64,000 nucleotides of DNA, taken from contig CAJYVK010000020.1 in assembly GCA_913778455.1 (NCBI GenBank), positions 1-64,000 of the forward strand. Reading direction: 5' to 3'. The position numbers and the translations under genes were made by a program. Source of the DNA: an uncultured Hymenobacter sp. GTDB lineage: Bacteria; Bacteroidota; Bacteroidia; Cytophagales; Hymenobacteraceae. Positions 41,539-50,642 of the stretch are shown in pieces. Each line of letters begins with the position of its first letter. The first letter of the stretch is position 1. The notes below the pieces were generated by a model. The model was not told the origin of the DNA. It ran no database searches and worked only from the letters and a program-made list of their open reading frames with translations.

Positions 41539-42348
41539 TTAGGCAAATATAGGATTTTCTAGCTCGATTAGCGTGCAGGTTCCCGCGCCGGGCGCCGACT
41601 GCTGGCTGAGGCGTGCCCGCAGCATCTGCACGCGCACCTCAATGCTGCGCAGGCCCGCCCCGCCCGAGGCCGGCCGCTGCTCAAGAGCCGCCGCATCGAA
41701 GCCGCAGCCATCGTCTTCCACGGCCAACACCAGGCTCGTCGCCCGCTGCTGAAGCCGCACTTGCAGCGTGGTAGCACCCTCGGCGTGCTTCTGGGCGTTG
41801 TGAATCAACTCCTGGCAAATGCGGTAAAGAGCAAGCTCCTGGGCCAGTACCAGCGGGCGGGGGTAATCGACGGTAAGCGCCACGCTGAGCGTACTGGCCT
41901 CGTCGCTCACGTCGGCCAAGTGCTGGAGCGCCTCGGCCAGGCCGAAGCGGTCGAGTACGGCCGGGTAAAGGCTGTGCGACAGGCCCCGTACGTCGTGCAC
42001 GGCATTGCCTAGTATTTCCTTGACCATGTAGGTCAGATTGGTCGTTTCCTCGTTGGTGTGAAGGTGCTCTAGCCGACCCATGAGCAGCTTGGCTGTGGCC
42101 AGCGTCGAGCCAATGCCATCGTGCAGGTCGCGGCCAATGCGCTCCCGCTCGTGTTCCTGCGCCTCGATAACGGCGGATAGTAGTTGTTGTTGGTATTCGG
42201 CCTCGGCCGTCTGCAATCTTAATTGCTGCTGAAGCAGTCGCTTTTGATAAACCACTAGGAATACCACTAGCGACCCAGCTGCCAGTAGCATAAAACTAAT
42301 GCCGGTGAATAGCAGCGGGGCAAAGCTTATCTCTTGGGGCGTATCCAT
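41539..42348 (-). CDS. Sensor histidine kinase (HisKA_3 type)
   Basis: 269 residues. One membrane helix at about 12-34 (LLFTGISFMLLAAGSLVVFLV), a coiled-coil-like linker, and the phosphorylated His76 in RDLHDGIGSTLA typical of NarX/DegS-type kinases. The ATP-binding domain has an N-box ELIHNAQKHA and G-box DDGCGFD. With only one membrane helix and no extracellular sensor domain, its input may come from the membrane protein encoded just upstream, which overlaps it by about 22 bases. Confidence 0.93.
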   Translation of the reverse strand: MDTPQEISFAPLLFTGISFMLLAAGSLVVFLVVYQKRLLQQQLRLQTAEAEYQQQLLSAVIEAQEHERERIGRDLHDGIGSTLATAKLLMGRLEHLHTNEETTNLTYMVKEILGNAVHDVRGLSHSLYPAVLDRFGLAEALQHLADVSDEASTLSVALTVDYPRPLVLAQELALYRICQELIHNAQKHAEGATTLQVRLQQRATSLVLAVEDDGCGFDAAALEQRPASGGAGLRSIEVRVQMLRARLSQQSAPGAGTCTLIELENPIFA

Positions 42349-43028
42349 AGAGCTAAACTATAGCAGCCGTGCAATACAATGGCTAGTAGAATTTGTACGG
42401 CCCATACATTGCGGTTGAACTGAGCCGAATAGTGTCGTAGTAGATAATTGCTGAATAAGGCAATTTGTAAATAACCCAAAAAATAAATAACGAGCCCGGT
42501 TGATACCCAAAACATAGGTTCCCGCTCTAGCGCAGTGACGCGTAATTCATTAAGCAGCTTGCGAAAGTAGCAGGCTACCATTGATAGTACTAGCAGCGAC
42601 TGAACTACTTGCTGCCCTGGTCGAAACCACGATAAACCCGGTCCCCATACACTATCAACTAGTGTATAAAGGGTAAATCCACCAACGGCCCAGGGTATAA
42701 TTTTCGAAAAGCTCTTCGACTGGAGAGTTTTCTGATACAGAAAGGCGAGCAAAGTCAATTCGCCAACTGTATAAATAGGCATTAAAAACAAGTTGTTGAT
42801 ACCGGCTAGTAATAACCCGAAACCAAGTATTTCCAATGGTAACTCAAATAGGGTGAGTACAGCCAGATAGCGTAGATAATGGGGCAGATGCCGCCGCCGC
42901 ACGAGGCCGCTAACACCTGCCACCACTACCATCAGCATAGATAGCCCATCCAGAATCTGTTGGAACGTCAGATACAACTTCTTAGTAAGTAGTGGCCATG
43001 CCGGGTGGATTGGGGTGCGAGAGGTCAT
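42327..43028 (-). CDS. Multi-span membrane protein of the sensor operon
   Basis: 233 residues from an ATG at 43028 (MTSRTPIHPAW); other ATGs 12-15 bases upstream are possible. About six or seven hydrophobic helices, with charged loops (GLVRRRHLPHYLRYL, RVTALEREPMF). It overlaps both the upstream hypothetical gene (about 46 bases) and the downstream kinase (22 bases), so it is almost certainly produced with them. Such proteins often accompany LuxR-type two-component systems in Bacteroidota, but the family and signal are not known to me. Confidence 0.75.
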   Translation of the reverse strand: MTSRTPIHPAWPLLTKKLYLTFQQILDGLSMLMVVVAGVSGLVRRRHLPHYLRYLAVLTLFELPLEILGFGLLLAGINNLFLMPIYTVGELTLLAFLYQKTLQSKSFSKIIPWAVGGFTLYTLVDSVWGPGLSWFRPGQQVVQSLLVLSMVACYFRKLLNELRVTALEREPMFWVSTGLVIYFLGYLQIALFSNYLLRHYSAQFNRNVWAVQILLAIVLHGCYSLALWIRPKR

Positions 43029-43815
43029 AATAGCCGTCATCATCAGCTGCTTGGCTATTATTCCCCGATGCTGATAGGCTTTTGTTGCGACTGAAGCGTA
43101 AGGGTAGGCGGGTGGTCTCTTTCTTTTGGACACTGAGTACCAAGCCTATCGTCTCATCTGTTTCAACTGTGCTGCCGGATGTGATGCTATAGCTGTGCAA
43201 GCCAAGGTAAATTCGTAGTTCGTAGAGATTCTTATCCACCATATAAGGGAAAAGCGGGTCGATAAAATCTTTTAGATCAAAAATATACCCTTGCAGCGGA
43301 CCATAATTGGTATCGCACATATCTGATGTCACATCAGAAGTACCTTGCCAAGCCCTTAACCAGTGTTGGACTAAATCAAAGGGCACGCAACCTTCATCGC
43401 CAGGGGCTGGAATGAAGGGCATCATGGCACCCGCCGCACCCGCGAAATAAGCGGAAATGCGACACTTCAGCGAGTCTAGCGCGTAAAGAGCCACTGTAAA
43501 GCGAGGCTTGTACTCCTTATATTCCTCAAACTCCGGGTGCTTCTCGGATGCCTCTGGTGGTACTGGCATGAGTAAGAATTGCGCTCGGATATAGCGCACT
43601 CCAACGGTAGAAACAAGCGCTATCATGTCATCTACCGAGAAGGTAACATACTGTAGCTTATTTACGGGGAGAGGTGGGGGGGGCGGGGGAAGCCCAGGAG
43701 ACACTACGCTATTTTGAAAGTAGTGCAGCAAATCTCCTCCGCTGGTAACAGCGTCGGTCCACGCTGCTGAAGCAGTATTAAATTTTACCGGATCGAGACA
43801 ATTCGAATCAGACAT
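42982..43815 (-). CDS. Unknown protein, first gene of the sensor operon
   Basis: 277 residues from the ATG at 43815 (MSDSNCLDPVKF); a longer frame to 43944 would run through the terminator hairpin and is rejected. Soluble and without a signal peptide. It has a Pro-rich stretch (GLPPPPPPLP) at about 40, then mixed alpha/beta sequence with YVTFSVDDMIALVSTVGVRY and a C-terminal half with YMVDKNLYELRIYLGLHSYS. GC content is clearly lower than in most of the window. I do not recognise a domain; the overlaps suggest a role connected to the two-component pair. Confidence 0.6.
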   Translation of the reverse strand: MSDSNCLDPVKFNTASAAWTDAVTSGGDLLHYFQNSVVSPGLPPPPPPLPVNKLQYVTFSVDDMIALVSTVGVRYIRAQFLLMPVPPEASEKHPEFEEYKEYKPRFTVALYALDSLKCRISAYFAGAAGAMMPFIPAPGDEGCVPFDLVQHWLRAWQGTSDVTSDMCDTNYGPLQGYIFDLKDFIDPLFPYMVDKNLYELRIYLGLHSYSITSGSTVETDETIGLVLSVQKKETTRLPLRFSRNKSLSASGNNSQAADDDGYYDLSHPNPPGMATTY

Positions 43816-43923
43816 GCGCGAGAAAAAAAAGTGAGAAGGAAAAACACCGGAAAGTCGGCAGCAAATCACGGTAGCTGACTGCTCGACAATGAATAGCAAA
43901 GCTGAAGGATAAGCGATAAGACT

Positions 43924-43957
43924 AAAAAGCCTCCCTATATGCATAAGGAGGCTTTTT
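43924..43957. terminator. Terminator downstream of mgtE
   Basis: AAAAAGCCTCC CTATATGCATAA GGAGGCTTTTT, an 11-bp stem ending in T-run on the minus strand, 135 bp past mgtE. The rest of the 276-bp gap shows nothing else clear. Confidence 0.85.
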
Positions 43958-44091
43958 CAGTAGCCTTCTACCAACAAAAGCCTTGGATTGTGCTTGCAAA
44001 GGGACTACTGCACAGCCGCTATCTTCAGCGTATTTTTACTTGGTTTTTAAAACGCGTATTTATACCTGCACGCCCGGCGTATTACTGCTTG

Positions 44092-45474
44092 TTACAGTAG
44101 TGTGCCGCGCAGCATGACCAGGGCCACGGTGAAGTAGATAATCAGCCCCGTTACGTCAACCAGCGTAGCTACGAAGGGGGCCGAAGAAGTAGCTGGGTCC
44201 AGCCCCAGCCGGCGCAGGATGAGTGGCAGCATGGAGCCCGCAATGCTGCCCCACAGCACAATACCCACCAGGGCCACGCCTACTGTGAGGGCTACCAGCA
44301 ACCAGTGTGGACCGTAGATAGGCGTGATACTCTGCCAGATGGCAATTCGGCTGAAACCTACCAAGCCCAGGATGACGCCTAGCATGACGCCCCCCAACAG
44401 TTCGCGCTGCAACACTCGCCACCACTCGCTCAGCGTGAACTCGCCCAGCGCCATCGCCCGAATAATAAGGGAGGTAGCTTGCGAGCCCGAGTTGCCGCCC
44501 GAGCTGATAATGAGGGGAATAAACTGCACGAGCACGATGGCCTTTTGCAATTCACCCTCAAAAAACTGCATGGCCGAGGCCGTGAGCAGTTCTCCCAGAA
44601 AGAGGATGACCAGCCAGCCGGCCCGCTTCTGCACCAGCTTCAGCAGCGGGGTAGTCATGTACGGCTCGTCGAGCGCTTCGGAGCCGCCAAACTTCTGAAT
44701 ATCCTCGGTATCTTCTTCCTCGCGGATGCTCAGGATGTCGTCGAGCGTTACGATGCCCAGCAAGATACCTTGGTCGGGGCTTACCACGGGCAGGGCGACC
44801 CGGTCGTTGCGCCGAAACACGTCGATGGCCTCCTCCTGGTCCTGCCCAGCGTTGAGCGATACGAAGCGGTGGTCCATGAGGTCGCGCACGCGGGTAGTGG
44901 GCGAGGCCAGCAAAAACTCGCGGATGCGAATGTCGTCAATCAGCTTGCCGCGCACATCAGTGACGTAGAGCATGTTGAGTGTTTCGGACTGCCCGCCGTG
45001 CTGGCGCACGAAATCAAGTACCTGTTGCACGGTCCAGTTCTCGCGGATGGCAATGTAGTCGGGCGTCATCAGGCGACCTACCGAATACTCGGGGTAGCCC
45101 AGCAACTGCAAGGTCACGCGGCGCTCGGGCTCGGAGAGATTTTGTACCAGCTCGGCCACGAAGTTGGCGGGCAGAAACTCCAGCAGGGCCGTGCGATCGT
45201 CGGGCGACATCTCGTTGAGAATGTCAGTAATCTTGTCCTGGGCCAGGTTTTCGAGAAAGTGGCGCTGTACCTCCAGGTCGAGGTACTCAAACACGGCCGT
45301 AGCCAGTTCCAGCGGCAGCAGGCGGAAAATGATGAGCTGCTCGCGCTCATTCTCATTCTCAATGAGTTCGACCAGTTCGCTGGCCTGCAAGCCGCGCAGG
45401 AGTTTCTTTAGCTTGAAAAACTCGCCCTCCTGAATCAATGTCGTGATGTGGTCCACAGTTTCGGGCGCAGTCAT
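44092..45474 (-). CDS. mgtE: Magnesium transporter MgtE
   Basis: Mg2+ channel/transporter at the inner membrane. 460 residues: MgtE N-terminal helical domain (about 20-130), two CBS domains (about 135-255, with LMTPDYIAIRENWTV and RVALPVVSPDQGILLGIVT), and a five-helix membrane domain (about 285-460) with SSGGNSGSQATSL and the conserved TLVDVTGLIIYF. The N-terminal and CBS parts usually gate the pore by sensing cytosolic Mg2+. A minus-strand TAATTTTG (45548-45555) is a plausible -7 box 74 bp upstream; no Mg riboswitch is recognisable. Confidence 0.95.
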   Translation of the reverse strand: MTAPETVDHITTLIQEGEFFKLKKLLRGLQASELVELIENENEREQLIIFRLLPLELATAVFEYLDLEVQRHFLENLAQDKITDILNEMSPDDRTALLEFLPANFVAELVQNLSEPERRVTLQLLGYPEYSVGRLMTPDYIAIRENWTVQQVLDFVRQHGGQSETLNMLYVTDVRGKLIDDIRIREFLLASPTTRVRDLMDHRFVSLNAGQDQEEAIDVFRRNDRVALPVVSPDQGILLGIVTLDDILSIREEEDTEDIQKFGGSEALDEPYMTTPLLKLVQKRAGWLVILFLGELLTASAMQFFEGELQKAIVLVQFIPLIISSGGNSGSQATSLIIRAMALGEFTLSEWWRVLQRELLGGVMLGVILGLVGFSRIAIWQSITPIYGPHWLLVALTVGVALVGIVLWGSIAGSMLPLILRRLGLDPATSSAPFVATLVDVTGLIIYFTVALVMLRGTLL

Positions 45475-45547
45475 AGGCAGAACAGAAAAGCCTGATAAGG
45501 GCTTCAGTAAAAGTGGTTGTTTCGCTAGGCAGATGGGGGTGACGGAG

Positions 45548-45555
45548 CAAAATTA
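45548..45555 (-). promoter_or_regulatory. -7 box TAATTTTG for mgtE
   Basis: Matches TAnnTTTG on the minus strand; would begin transcription near 45542. No -33 box at standard spacing. Confidence 0.4.
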
Positions 45556-45670
45556 CGCCTACGCCGCGCCTAGGTTGGTAGCCTAGGCGGCATTTTTGGC
45601 GTACTTGCTGCCGTATTCGCCATCGTTTGCCGTTTTGATCCCTGCCCCTTCCTCGCCCCACGCCGCGGCT

Positions 45671-46459
45671 ATGCCCCAGGGCACCCTTGTGGTGCTGGGC
45701 GGCGGCTACGACGACCCCACGCTGGCGCTGCTGGCGGGGCTGCTACCTGCCCGCACCGCGCCCATCGAGATTCTCACCACCGCTACCGCCCACGAGCCCG
45801 CCCGGACCCACGCCGCCTACGCCCGGGCACTGCACAAGCTGGACTGCCCGCACGTAGGCCACTTGCAGGTCGATGAGGATCACCCGGCCGACGCGCCCGC
45901 CACGCTGGCCCGCCTGCGGGCCGCCGCCCTTGTTTTCCTGACTGGTGGCGACCAAGAGCGCCTCACTGAGCAGCTGCTCGGTACGGAGTTTCTGCGCATC
46001 TTGCACGAACGCTGCCAGGCCGAGCCAGGCTTCATCCTGGCGGGTACCAGTGCCGGGGCCTCGGCGCTGGGTGGCCAGATGCTGGTAGCTGGTCGGGGCT
46101 GGCGCAGTCTGCTGGCCGGCGGCATTGAGGTGATCCCGGGGCTGGGCATTCTGCCCCACTTGCTCATCGATCAGCACTTTGTGGAGCGTGCCCGCTATCC
46201 CCGGCTGCTGCACGCCATCCTGGCTCATCCGCAGCTATTGGGGCTGGGTTTAAGCGAGGAGACGGGCATCATTTTTCGGCCCGATCAGGCCCCCGAAGTA
46301 TTTGGGGATGAAGTAGTAATGGTGGTGGATGGGAGCGCCCTCACGGCCAGCACGTACGCCGGTCGGCCAATCGGAAAACCGGTTGGTGGGCAGGGTTTTA
46401 GCGTGAGCCTATTGGTAGCGGGCGATACGCTGGTGCTCGGCGAAGCCAGCAGGGGGTAG
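45671..46459 (+). CDS. Cyanophycinase-like S51 serine peptidase
   Basis: 262 residues from the ATG at 45671; the frame extends upstream to 45596 but the core starts right after this ATG (MPQGTLVVLGGGYDD). Motifs: FLTGGDQERL (89-98), the nucleophile elbow GTSAGAS (Ser127), and LLIDQHFVERARYPRL. These are typical of cyanophycinase (cyanophycin degradation) and of dipeptidase E relatives. No cyanophycin synthetase lies in this window, so a general beta-aspartyl peptide role is also possible. Confidence 0.85.
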   Translation: MPQGTLVVLGGGYDDPTLALLAGLLPARTAPIEILTTATAHEPARTHAAYARALHKLDCPHVGHLQVDEDHPADAPATLARLRAAALVFLTGGDQERLTEQLLGTEFLRILHERCQAEPGFILAGTSAGASALGGQMLVAGRGWRSLLAGGIEVIPGLGILPHLLIDQHFVERARYPRLLHAILAHPQLLGLGLSEETGIIFRPDQAPEVFGDEVVMVVDGSALTASTYAGRPIGKPVGGQGFSVSLLVAGDTLVLGEASRG

Positions 46460-46549
46460 GGAGAAGGTGGGCAAGCGCAGCGGCTTTAAAAAAAGCACTC
46501 GCCACTCACCATTTCACTATCTCACCGCCCGGCTGGCACCAAAACCGGA

Positions 46550-46557
46550 TACATTTG
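46550..46557 (+). promoter_or_regulatory. -7 box TACATTTG
   Basis: Matches TAnnTTTG, 35 bp before the lipoprotein gene at 46592. The preceding CTCACCATTTCACTATCTCA (46504-46523) resembles one arm of the 25453-25576 inverted repeat. Confidence 0.45.
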
Positions 46558-46591
46558 CGTTGGGCTGCCGAACAATTATGTCCGTGTTTTC

Positions 46592-47713
46592 ATGTTGTTG
46601 CTTCGTTCTCGTTGGCAAGTAGTGGGGCTGCTGGCCCTATGGGCGGGGGGCTGCACCCGCAAAACGGTGTCGTTCAACTCGCGGCCCGACGACCTGATCC
46701 CCGCTACCGTGGTGGTGCCCGGCGATACGCTCACTACCACCGGCCGCAAGGGAGCGCCCAAGCTCAGCATTGCGGGCCGCAAGGCCGTGCTTACTAAAGC
46801 CGAGGAAAAGGCCGCCAAGGACGAAGAAAAAGCCGCCCAGCGCAAGAAGCCCATCAAGAAAAAGATTTTTCTGGGGGAGCGCATCAAAAAGGCGTACGTG
46901 AAGTCAGGGCCGAAAGGACGCAACCAGACGATTGAGATATTCTACTACCTCAAAACGTTTCACCAGCCCGACCCCATGGCGCCGGCGGCGTACTACTACA
47001 GCCCGCGCAAGCACAAGATTTACAAGGCCACCGGCGAGCTCGATGCTTCTACCGACAAGGTACTGCACGGCCCATACAAGCGGATGCGTAACAACCAGGT
47101 GCTAGAAACTGGCTACTTCGCCAACGGCACCCGGCACCTGCGCTGGGAGGCGTTCGACTTAAAAGGCACGCTGCTGACCAAGACCCACTACGAAATGGGT
47201 TTCCCGCGTGACGCCAACATCAGCTACTACGACGCCGGCCAAACCATGCTGCGGGAGGTAGTGCCCTACGTGAATGGCAAACTGGAAGGCGATTATGCCA
47301 AATTTCGCAACGACGGCCGGCGCGAGTGGACCGGCCACTTCGAGAACGGTCGCCGGGTAGGGGAGTGGACCAACTTCGGGGACTATAAGAAGTACCCGCG
47401 CTACGTATTTCAATATGGAGAGAGCGGCTACGAGCCCGAGGTGGAAGAGCCCGAGCTCATCCGCGAGTACAGCCGGGGCGGCTCCCTCATCTACGACAAG
47501 GAAAAGAACATCGATAAGCGCGGCCAGGCCGACCCCGATGCCGCGCCCGCCAACGACCCGCGCCGGCCCGGCAACCACGGCGCGGCCCCGGCTCGCCCGC
47601 CCGTGCGCAAGCCCCAGGACCGCCGCCCTGGCTACCACCCCGCCGCCAAGCCGCCGCCCGTGTCGCCCACGCCGCCCGGCGGCACGCCCGCTACGGGCAC
47701 CACTACTCCCTAG
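46592..47713 (+). CDS. Lipoprotein with MORN-like repeats
   Basis: 373 residues. Lipoprotein signal with lipobox AGGC (Cys21). A Lys/Glu-rich stretch (about 65-100) is followed by MORN-like repeats (HGPYKRMRNNQVLETGYFANG, about 150-275, and YVNGKLEGDYAKFRNDGRRE, TGHFENGRRVGEWTNFG). The last about 75 residues are Pro/Ala rich. Similar repeats occur in YwqK-like proteins annotated as antitoxins, but no toxin partner is seen and a secreted lipoprotein is a poor antitoxin. Probably outer-membrane anchored. Function unknown. Confidence 0.75.
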   Translation: MLLLRSRWQVVGLLALWAGGCTRKTVSFNSRPDDLIPATVVVPGDTLTTTGRKGAPKLSIAGRKAVLTKAEEKAAKDEEKAAQRKKPIKKKIFLGERIKKAYVKSGPKGRNQTIEIFYYLKTFHQPDPMAPAAYYYSPRKHKIYKATGELDASTDKVLHGPYKRMRNNQVLETGYFANGTRHLRWEAFDLKGTLLTKTHYEMGFPRDANISYYDAGQTMLREVVPYVNGKLEGDYAKFRNDGRREWTGHFENGRRVGEWTNFGDYKKYPRYVFQYGESGYEPEVEEPELIREYSRGGSLIYDKEKNIDKRGQADPDAAPANDPRRPGNHGAAPARPPVRKPQDRRPGYHPAAKPPPVSPTPPGGTPATGTTTP

Positions 47714-47728
47714 CCGCGCCGAGCAGGC

Positions 47729-48088
47729 TTAGTAAAAAGCATCTTCAAACACTTCCAGCCGAAAGCCGCTGTGCAGGGGCGTGAGGGCTAAAATGTCGAA
47801 GCGGATATCGCCGCGCCAGTCCAGCTCTTCCTGCAAGTGCGTGGCCGCTAGGCGAAAAAGCTCTTTTTTGCGGGCCGAAACGAATGTCTCCGGTGGGCCA
47901 TATTGCCCGCTGGAGCGCGTTTTGACCTCAATGAAGACCAGCAGCTCGGTACCCTGGCGCACTATCAAATCTACCTCGGCCCGGCCGTGGCGGTAGCCCT
48001 GCGCCAGCACTTCGTAGCCCGCTCGCCGGTAAAAATCGGCCGCGGCAGCCTCGCCGGCTTGGCCTAATGCGTGGGCGGCAGTTGCCAT
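47729..48088 (-). CDS. yraN: YraN/UPF0102 family predicted endonuclease
   Basis: 119 residues from the ATG at 48088 (MATAAHALGQAGEAAAADF), the standard length; a longer frame is rejected. The PD-(D/E)XK-like core is visible as GRAEVDLIVRQG and LVFIEVKTRSS. Members are linked to Holliday-junction resolvase folds and often lie near rnhB; activity is mostly unproven. It converges with the MORN-like lipoprotein gene (15 bp apart) and is divergent from lipB. Confidence 0.9.
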   Translation of the reverse strand: MATAAHALGQAGEAAAADFYRRAGYEVLAQGYRHGRAEVDLIVRQGTELLVFIEVKTRSSGQYGPPETFVSARKKELFRLAATHLQEELDWRGDIRFDILALTPLHSGFRLEVFEDAFY

Positions 48089-48195
48089 AAACTGGATTAT
48101 CAAGTAAATGATGGGTAAAGGATTGCCGCAGGTAGGCGGGGGCGAATAGTCGGGCCAGCCCACTACCCGCGCAAGCTAAACTATCGGCGGCGAAG

Positions 48196-48203
48196 TAACT
48201 TTG
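48196..48203 (+). promoter_or_regulatory. -7 box TAACTTTG for lipB
   Basis: Matches TAnnTTTG, 32 bp upstream of the lipB ATG, in the divergent yraN/lipB gap. No clear -33 box. Confidence 0.45.
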
Positions 48204-48234
48204 CAGCACCAGACCGTCCTTTGCTGCTCTTCCG

Positions 48235-49050
48235 ATGGATATTTACTCGGCCTGCATGGCCCCTGCTGCGCCGCTAGCCTCTGCTCCGGCTGCGCCGATG
48301 GCCGCCCCCTCCCAGCGGACTATCGCCGTTCAGCGGCTGGGCCTCGTGCCCTACGTGCCAACCTGGGAGTTGCAGGAGCAACTATTGGCTGATACGCTGG
48401 CGATCAAGGCCGAAAACCGCCAGGCGGAATCCGCTGGGCAGCCGCCCCGGCCCACACCCAATCACCTGCTATTCTGCCAGCACCCGCCCACGTACACGCT
48501 GGGCAAAAGCGGCAAGCCAGAGCACCTGTTGCTCGACGAGGCCGCCCTGACGGCTCACGGCGCGACGTTTCACCGCATCAACCGGGGCGGCGACATTACG
48601 TTTCACGGCCCCGGCCAGCTGGTGGCTTATCCGCTGCTCGACCTCGAAAGTTTTCGGCCCGACATCCACTGGTACCTGCGGGCGCTGGAGGAAGCCGTGA
48701 TTCAGACGCTGGCTGGCTACGGCTTGCAGGCCGGCCGCATTGCGGGCCTCACCGGCGTGTGGCTCGACTGGCAGGAGGGAGCAGCTAATCCCCGTAAAAT
48801 CTGCGCGATGGGCGTGCGGTGCAGCCGCTGGGTTACGCTCCACGGCCTGGCGCTCAACGTCAATACCGACCTGAGCTATTTTGGCTACATCGTGCCCTGC
48901 GGTATCACCGACAAGGCCGTAACTTCCCTGCAAGCCGAGCTGGGCCACGCCGTACCCGTGGAGGAGGTGCAGGAGCGCCTGCTGGCGGCCCTGCTCGCCC
49001 AACTCGACGCCACGGTGGTCCTGGCCGCTCATTCTTTGCCTACCCTATGA
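48235..49050 (+). CDS. lipB: Octanoyltransferase LipB
   Basis: Transfers octanoate from octanoyl-ACP to lipoyl domains, the first step of lipoate synthesis; cytoplasmic. 271 residues; the N-terminal about 27 are an Ala/Pro-rich extension, so starts at Met8 or Met22 are possible. Motifs: INRGGDITFHGPGQLV (115-130), PRKICAMGV with catalytic Lys188, LHGLALN, and VPCGI with catalytic Cys222. Its stop overlaps the next gene by the ATGA pattern. Confidence 0.95.
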   Translation: MDIYSACMAPAAPLASAPAAPMAAPSQRTIAVQRLGLVPYVPTWELQEQLLADTLAIKAENRQAESAGQPPRPTPNHLLFCQHPPTYTLGKSGKPEHLLLDEAALTAHGATFHRINRGGDITFHGPGQLVAYPLLDLESFRPDIHWYLRALEEAVIQTLAGYGLQAGRIAGLTGVWLDWQEGAANPRKICAMGVRCSRWVTLHGLALNVNTDLSYFGYIVPCGITDKAVTSLQAELGHAVPVEEVQERLLAALLAQLDATVVLAAHSLPTL

Positions 49051-49466
49051 AGCAGGATATTTCCTTCGACCCCGTAGAGGGCGTGTCCATCGCCATTGTG
49101 CCCACTAGTGAAAACGGCCTTGCCGACAGCGCACAAACCTGGACGGTATATCTGCTGAATAGCAACGACGTTCCGCTCGAAACCGTCCTCATCGCCGCCG
49201 ATGGCTACGGTACTCAGCCCACGGGGGAAACCGTGCGCACCAGTACCCTGCGCTACCACTTCGCGCAGGTAGCCGCCCAATCGGCCACGCCAGTCGAGCT
49301 GATCGATCCTGCCGTTTTTCACCTCACCAATCAGTATTGGGTGAGCTATTACCTGGGTGGCCGCATTTTTGATAAAAAATTCCTCTTCGTGCCTGATTCC
49401 ATCGTGTCCGACAATCTTAGTCCGCTGCCCCTGCTCGCTGGCCAGCTGGGCGTGCTGCACGGCTAG
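49047..49466 (+). CDS. Conserved hypothetical protein
   Basis: 139 residues from an ATG that overlaps the lipB stop (ATGA), so the two are translationally coupled. Soluble, mixed beta/alpha, with EGVSIAIVPTSENG, TWTVYLLNSNDVPLETVLIA and HLTNQYWVSYYLGGRIFDKK. I recall widespread Bacteroidota relatives with inconsistent annotations; no catalytic motif is visible. Function unknown. Confidence 0.7.
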   Translation: MKQDISFDPVEGVSIAIVPTSENGLADSAQTWTVYLLNSNDVPLETVLIAADGYGTQPTGETVRTSTLRYHFAQVAAQSATPVELIDPAVFHLTNQYWVSYYLGGRIFDKKFLFVPDSIVSDNLSPLPLLAGQLGVLHG

Positions 49467-49524
49467 CCTCTTGTCCGAAAATCAGTAAATTACACACCTT
49501 TATCTCCCTAGTCACTGCTTGATA

Positions 49525-50631
49525 ATGACGAGCCTGTTACAAATTACGACTCCTGTTATCGGGGACCACTTCAGTGTGTATTTGGGCTTGGCTGGCCTGT
49601 GGGCCCTGCTGGTAGCCATGTTCGCCGTGCCTTCCATCGTGCACATCGCTCACCTCAAAAACCTGCTCGATACCCCCAACGGCCGCACGGTGCACCAGTC
49701 GCTCACGCCGCGTCTGGGTGGAGTGGCGGTGTTTGCGGGCTTCATGTCGGCCCTCACCATTTTTGCCCCGCTCAACAACGGGGTGAAAGAATTGCTGGCG
49801 GGCTGCATCATTCTGTTCTTCGTGGGCTTGAAGGATGATTTGGTAACTATCTCGGTTGCCAAAAAATTTGTAGGTCAGCTGCTGGCCAGTGGCGTAGTGA
49901 TGATCATGGCCGACGTGCGCGTCACCAGCTTTCAGGGTATTCTGGGCATCTACACTTTGCCCGTGGGCGTCAGCTACGCCTTCACCTTCGTCATGATTAT
50001 CGGCATTACCAATGCCATCAACCTCATTGATGGGCTCGACGGCCTGGCTGGCACCATCGTACTCATTCTCACGGGTACGTTCGGGTATTATTTCTACCGT
50101 TACGGCGGGGCTTCCTTCAGCAACTACGCTTTCGTCGCGGTGTGCCTCATTGGCGGGATGCTGGGTTTTCTGCGGTATAACTTTCACAAGGCCAGCATCT
50201 TCATGGGCGATACCGGCTCGCTGGTATGCGGCTTTATCGTTTCGATTCTCGCCATTCAGTTTATCGAGCTGGGTAGCCGGACCGGGCAGCCCTTCGGCAA
50301 CGTAGCCCCGGCCGTCACGCTGGGCGTGCTTTTCGTACCGCTCTTCGATACCCTGCGCGTATTTATCCTGCGCATGGCCGCTGGCCGCTCCCCCTTCTCG
50401 CCGGATAAAAATCACGTGCACCACCGCATCATGGCCATGGGCTTTCCCCAAATCAGCACCGTGCTGCTGCTGGGCTTGCTCAATATCGTGGTGGTATTGT
50501 TTGTTATCAATTTTCACCACCTGGGCAATCTGCCACTCATCGGCATTCTGTTCGTGTTTTCGGTGTTGCTCAGTGTGTTCTTGGGCGTGTACCAAAGCCG
50601 GGCGGCTCGTCGGCAGGTAGCCTCGTCCTGA
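49525..50631 (+). CDS. MraY/WecA-family polyprenyl-phosphate sugar-1-phosphate transferase
   Basis: 368 residues from the ATG at 49525 (a TTG two codons earlier is also possible). About ten or eleven membrane helices. Conserved motifs: FVGLKDDL (DD pair), TNAINLIDGLDGLAG, FMGDTGSLV and DKNHVHHRIM. The family attaches a phospho-sugar, usually GlcNAc-1-P, to undecaprenyl phosphate to begin O-antigen, capsule or teichoic-like polymers. The HHRI motif and overall size fit WecA/TagO rather than MraY. No polysaccharide cluster adjoins, so the end product is unknown. Confidence 0.9.
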   Translation: MTSLLQITTPVIGDHFSVYLGLAGLWALLVAMFAVPSIVHIAHLKNLLDTPNGRTVHQSLTPRLGGVAVFAGFMSALTIFAPLNNGVKELLAGCIILFFVGLKDDLVTISVAKKFVGQLLASGVVMIMADVRVTSFQGILGIYTLPVGVSYAFTFVMIIGITNAINLIDGLDGLAGTIVLILTGTFGYYFYRYGGASFSNYAFVAVCLIGGMLGFLRYNFHKASIFMGDTGSLVCGFIVSILAIQFIELGSRTGQPFGNVAPAVTLGVLFVPLFDTLRVFILRMAAGRSPFSPDKNHVHHRIMAMGFPQISTVLLLGLLNIVVVLFVINFHHLGNLPLIGILFVFSVLLSVFLGVYQSRAARRQVASS

Positions 50632-50642
50632 TTATCCGCGAC

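Noticed and set aside
44479..45411. 310-residue plus-strand frame inside mgtE
   Set aside because: Antisense to an intact mgtE and without signal or motif.
46592..47713. MORN-like lipoprotein as an antitoxin (YwqK label)
   Set aside because: It has a lipoprotein signal and no adjacent toxin gene, so the toxin-antitoxin label is not supported.
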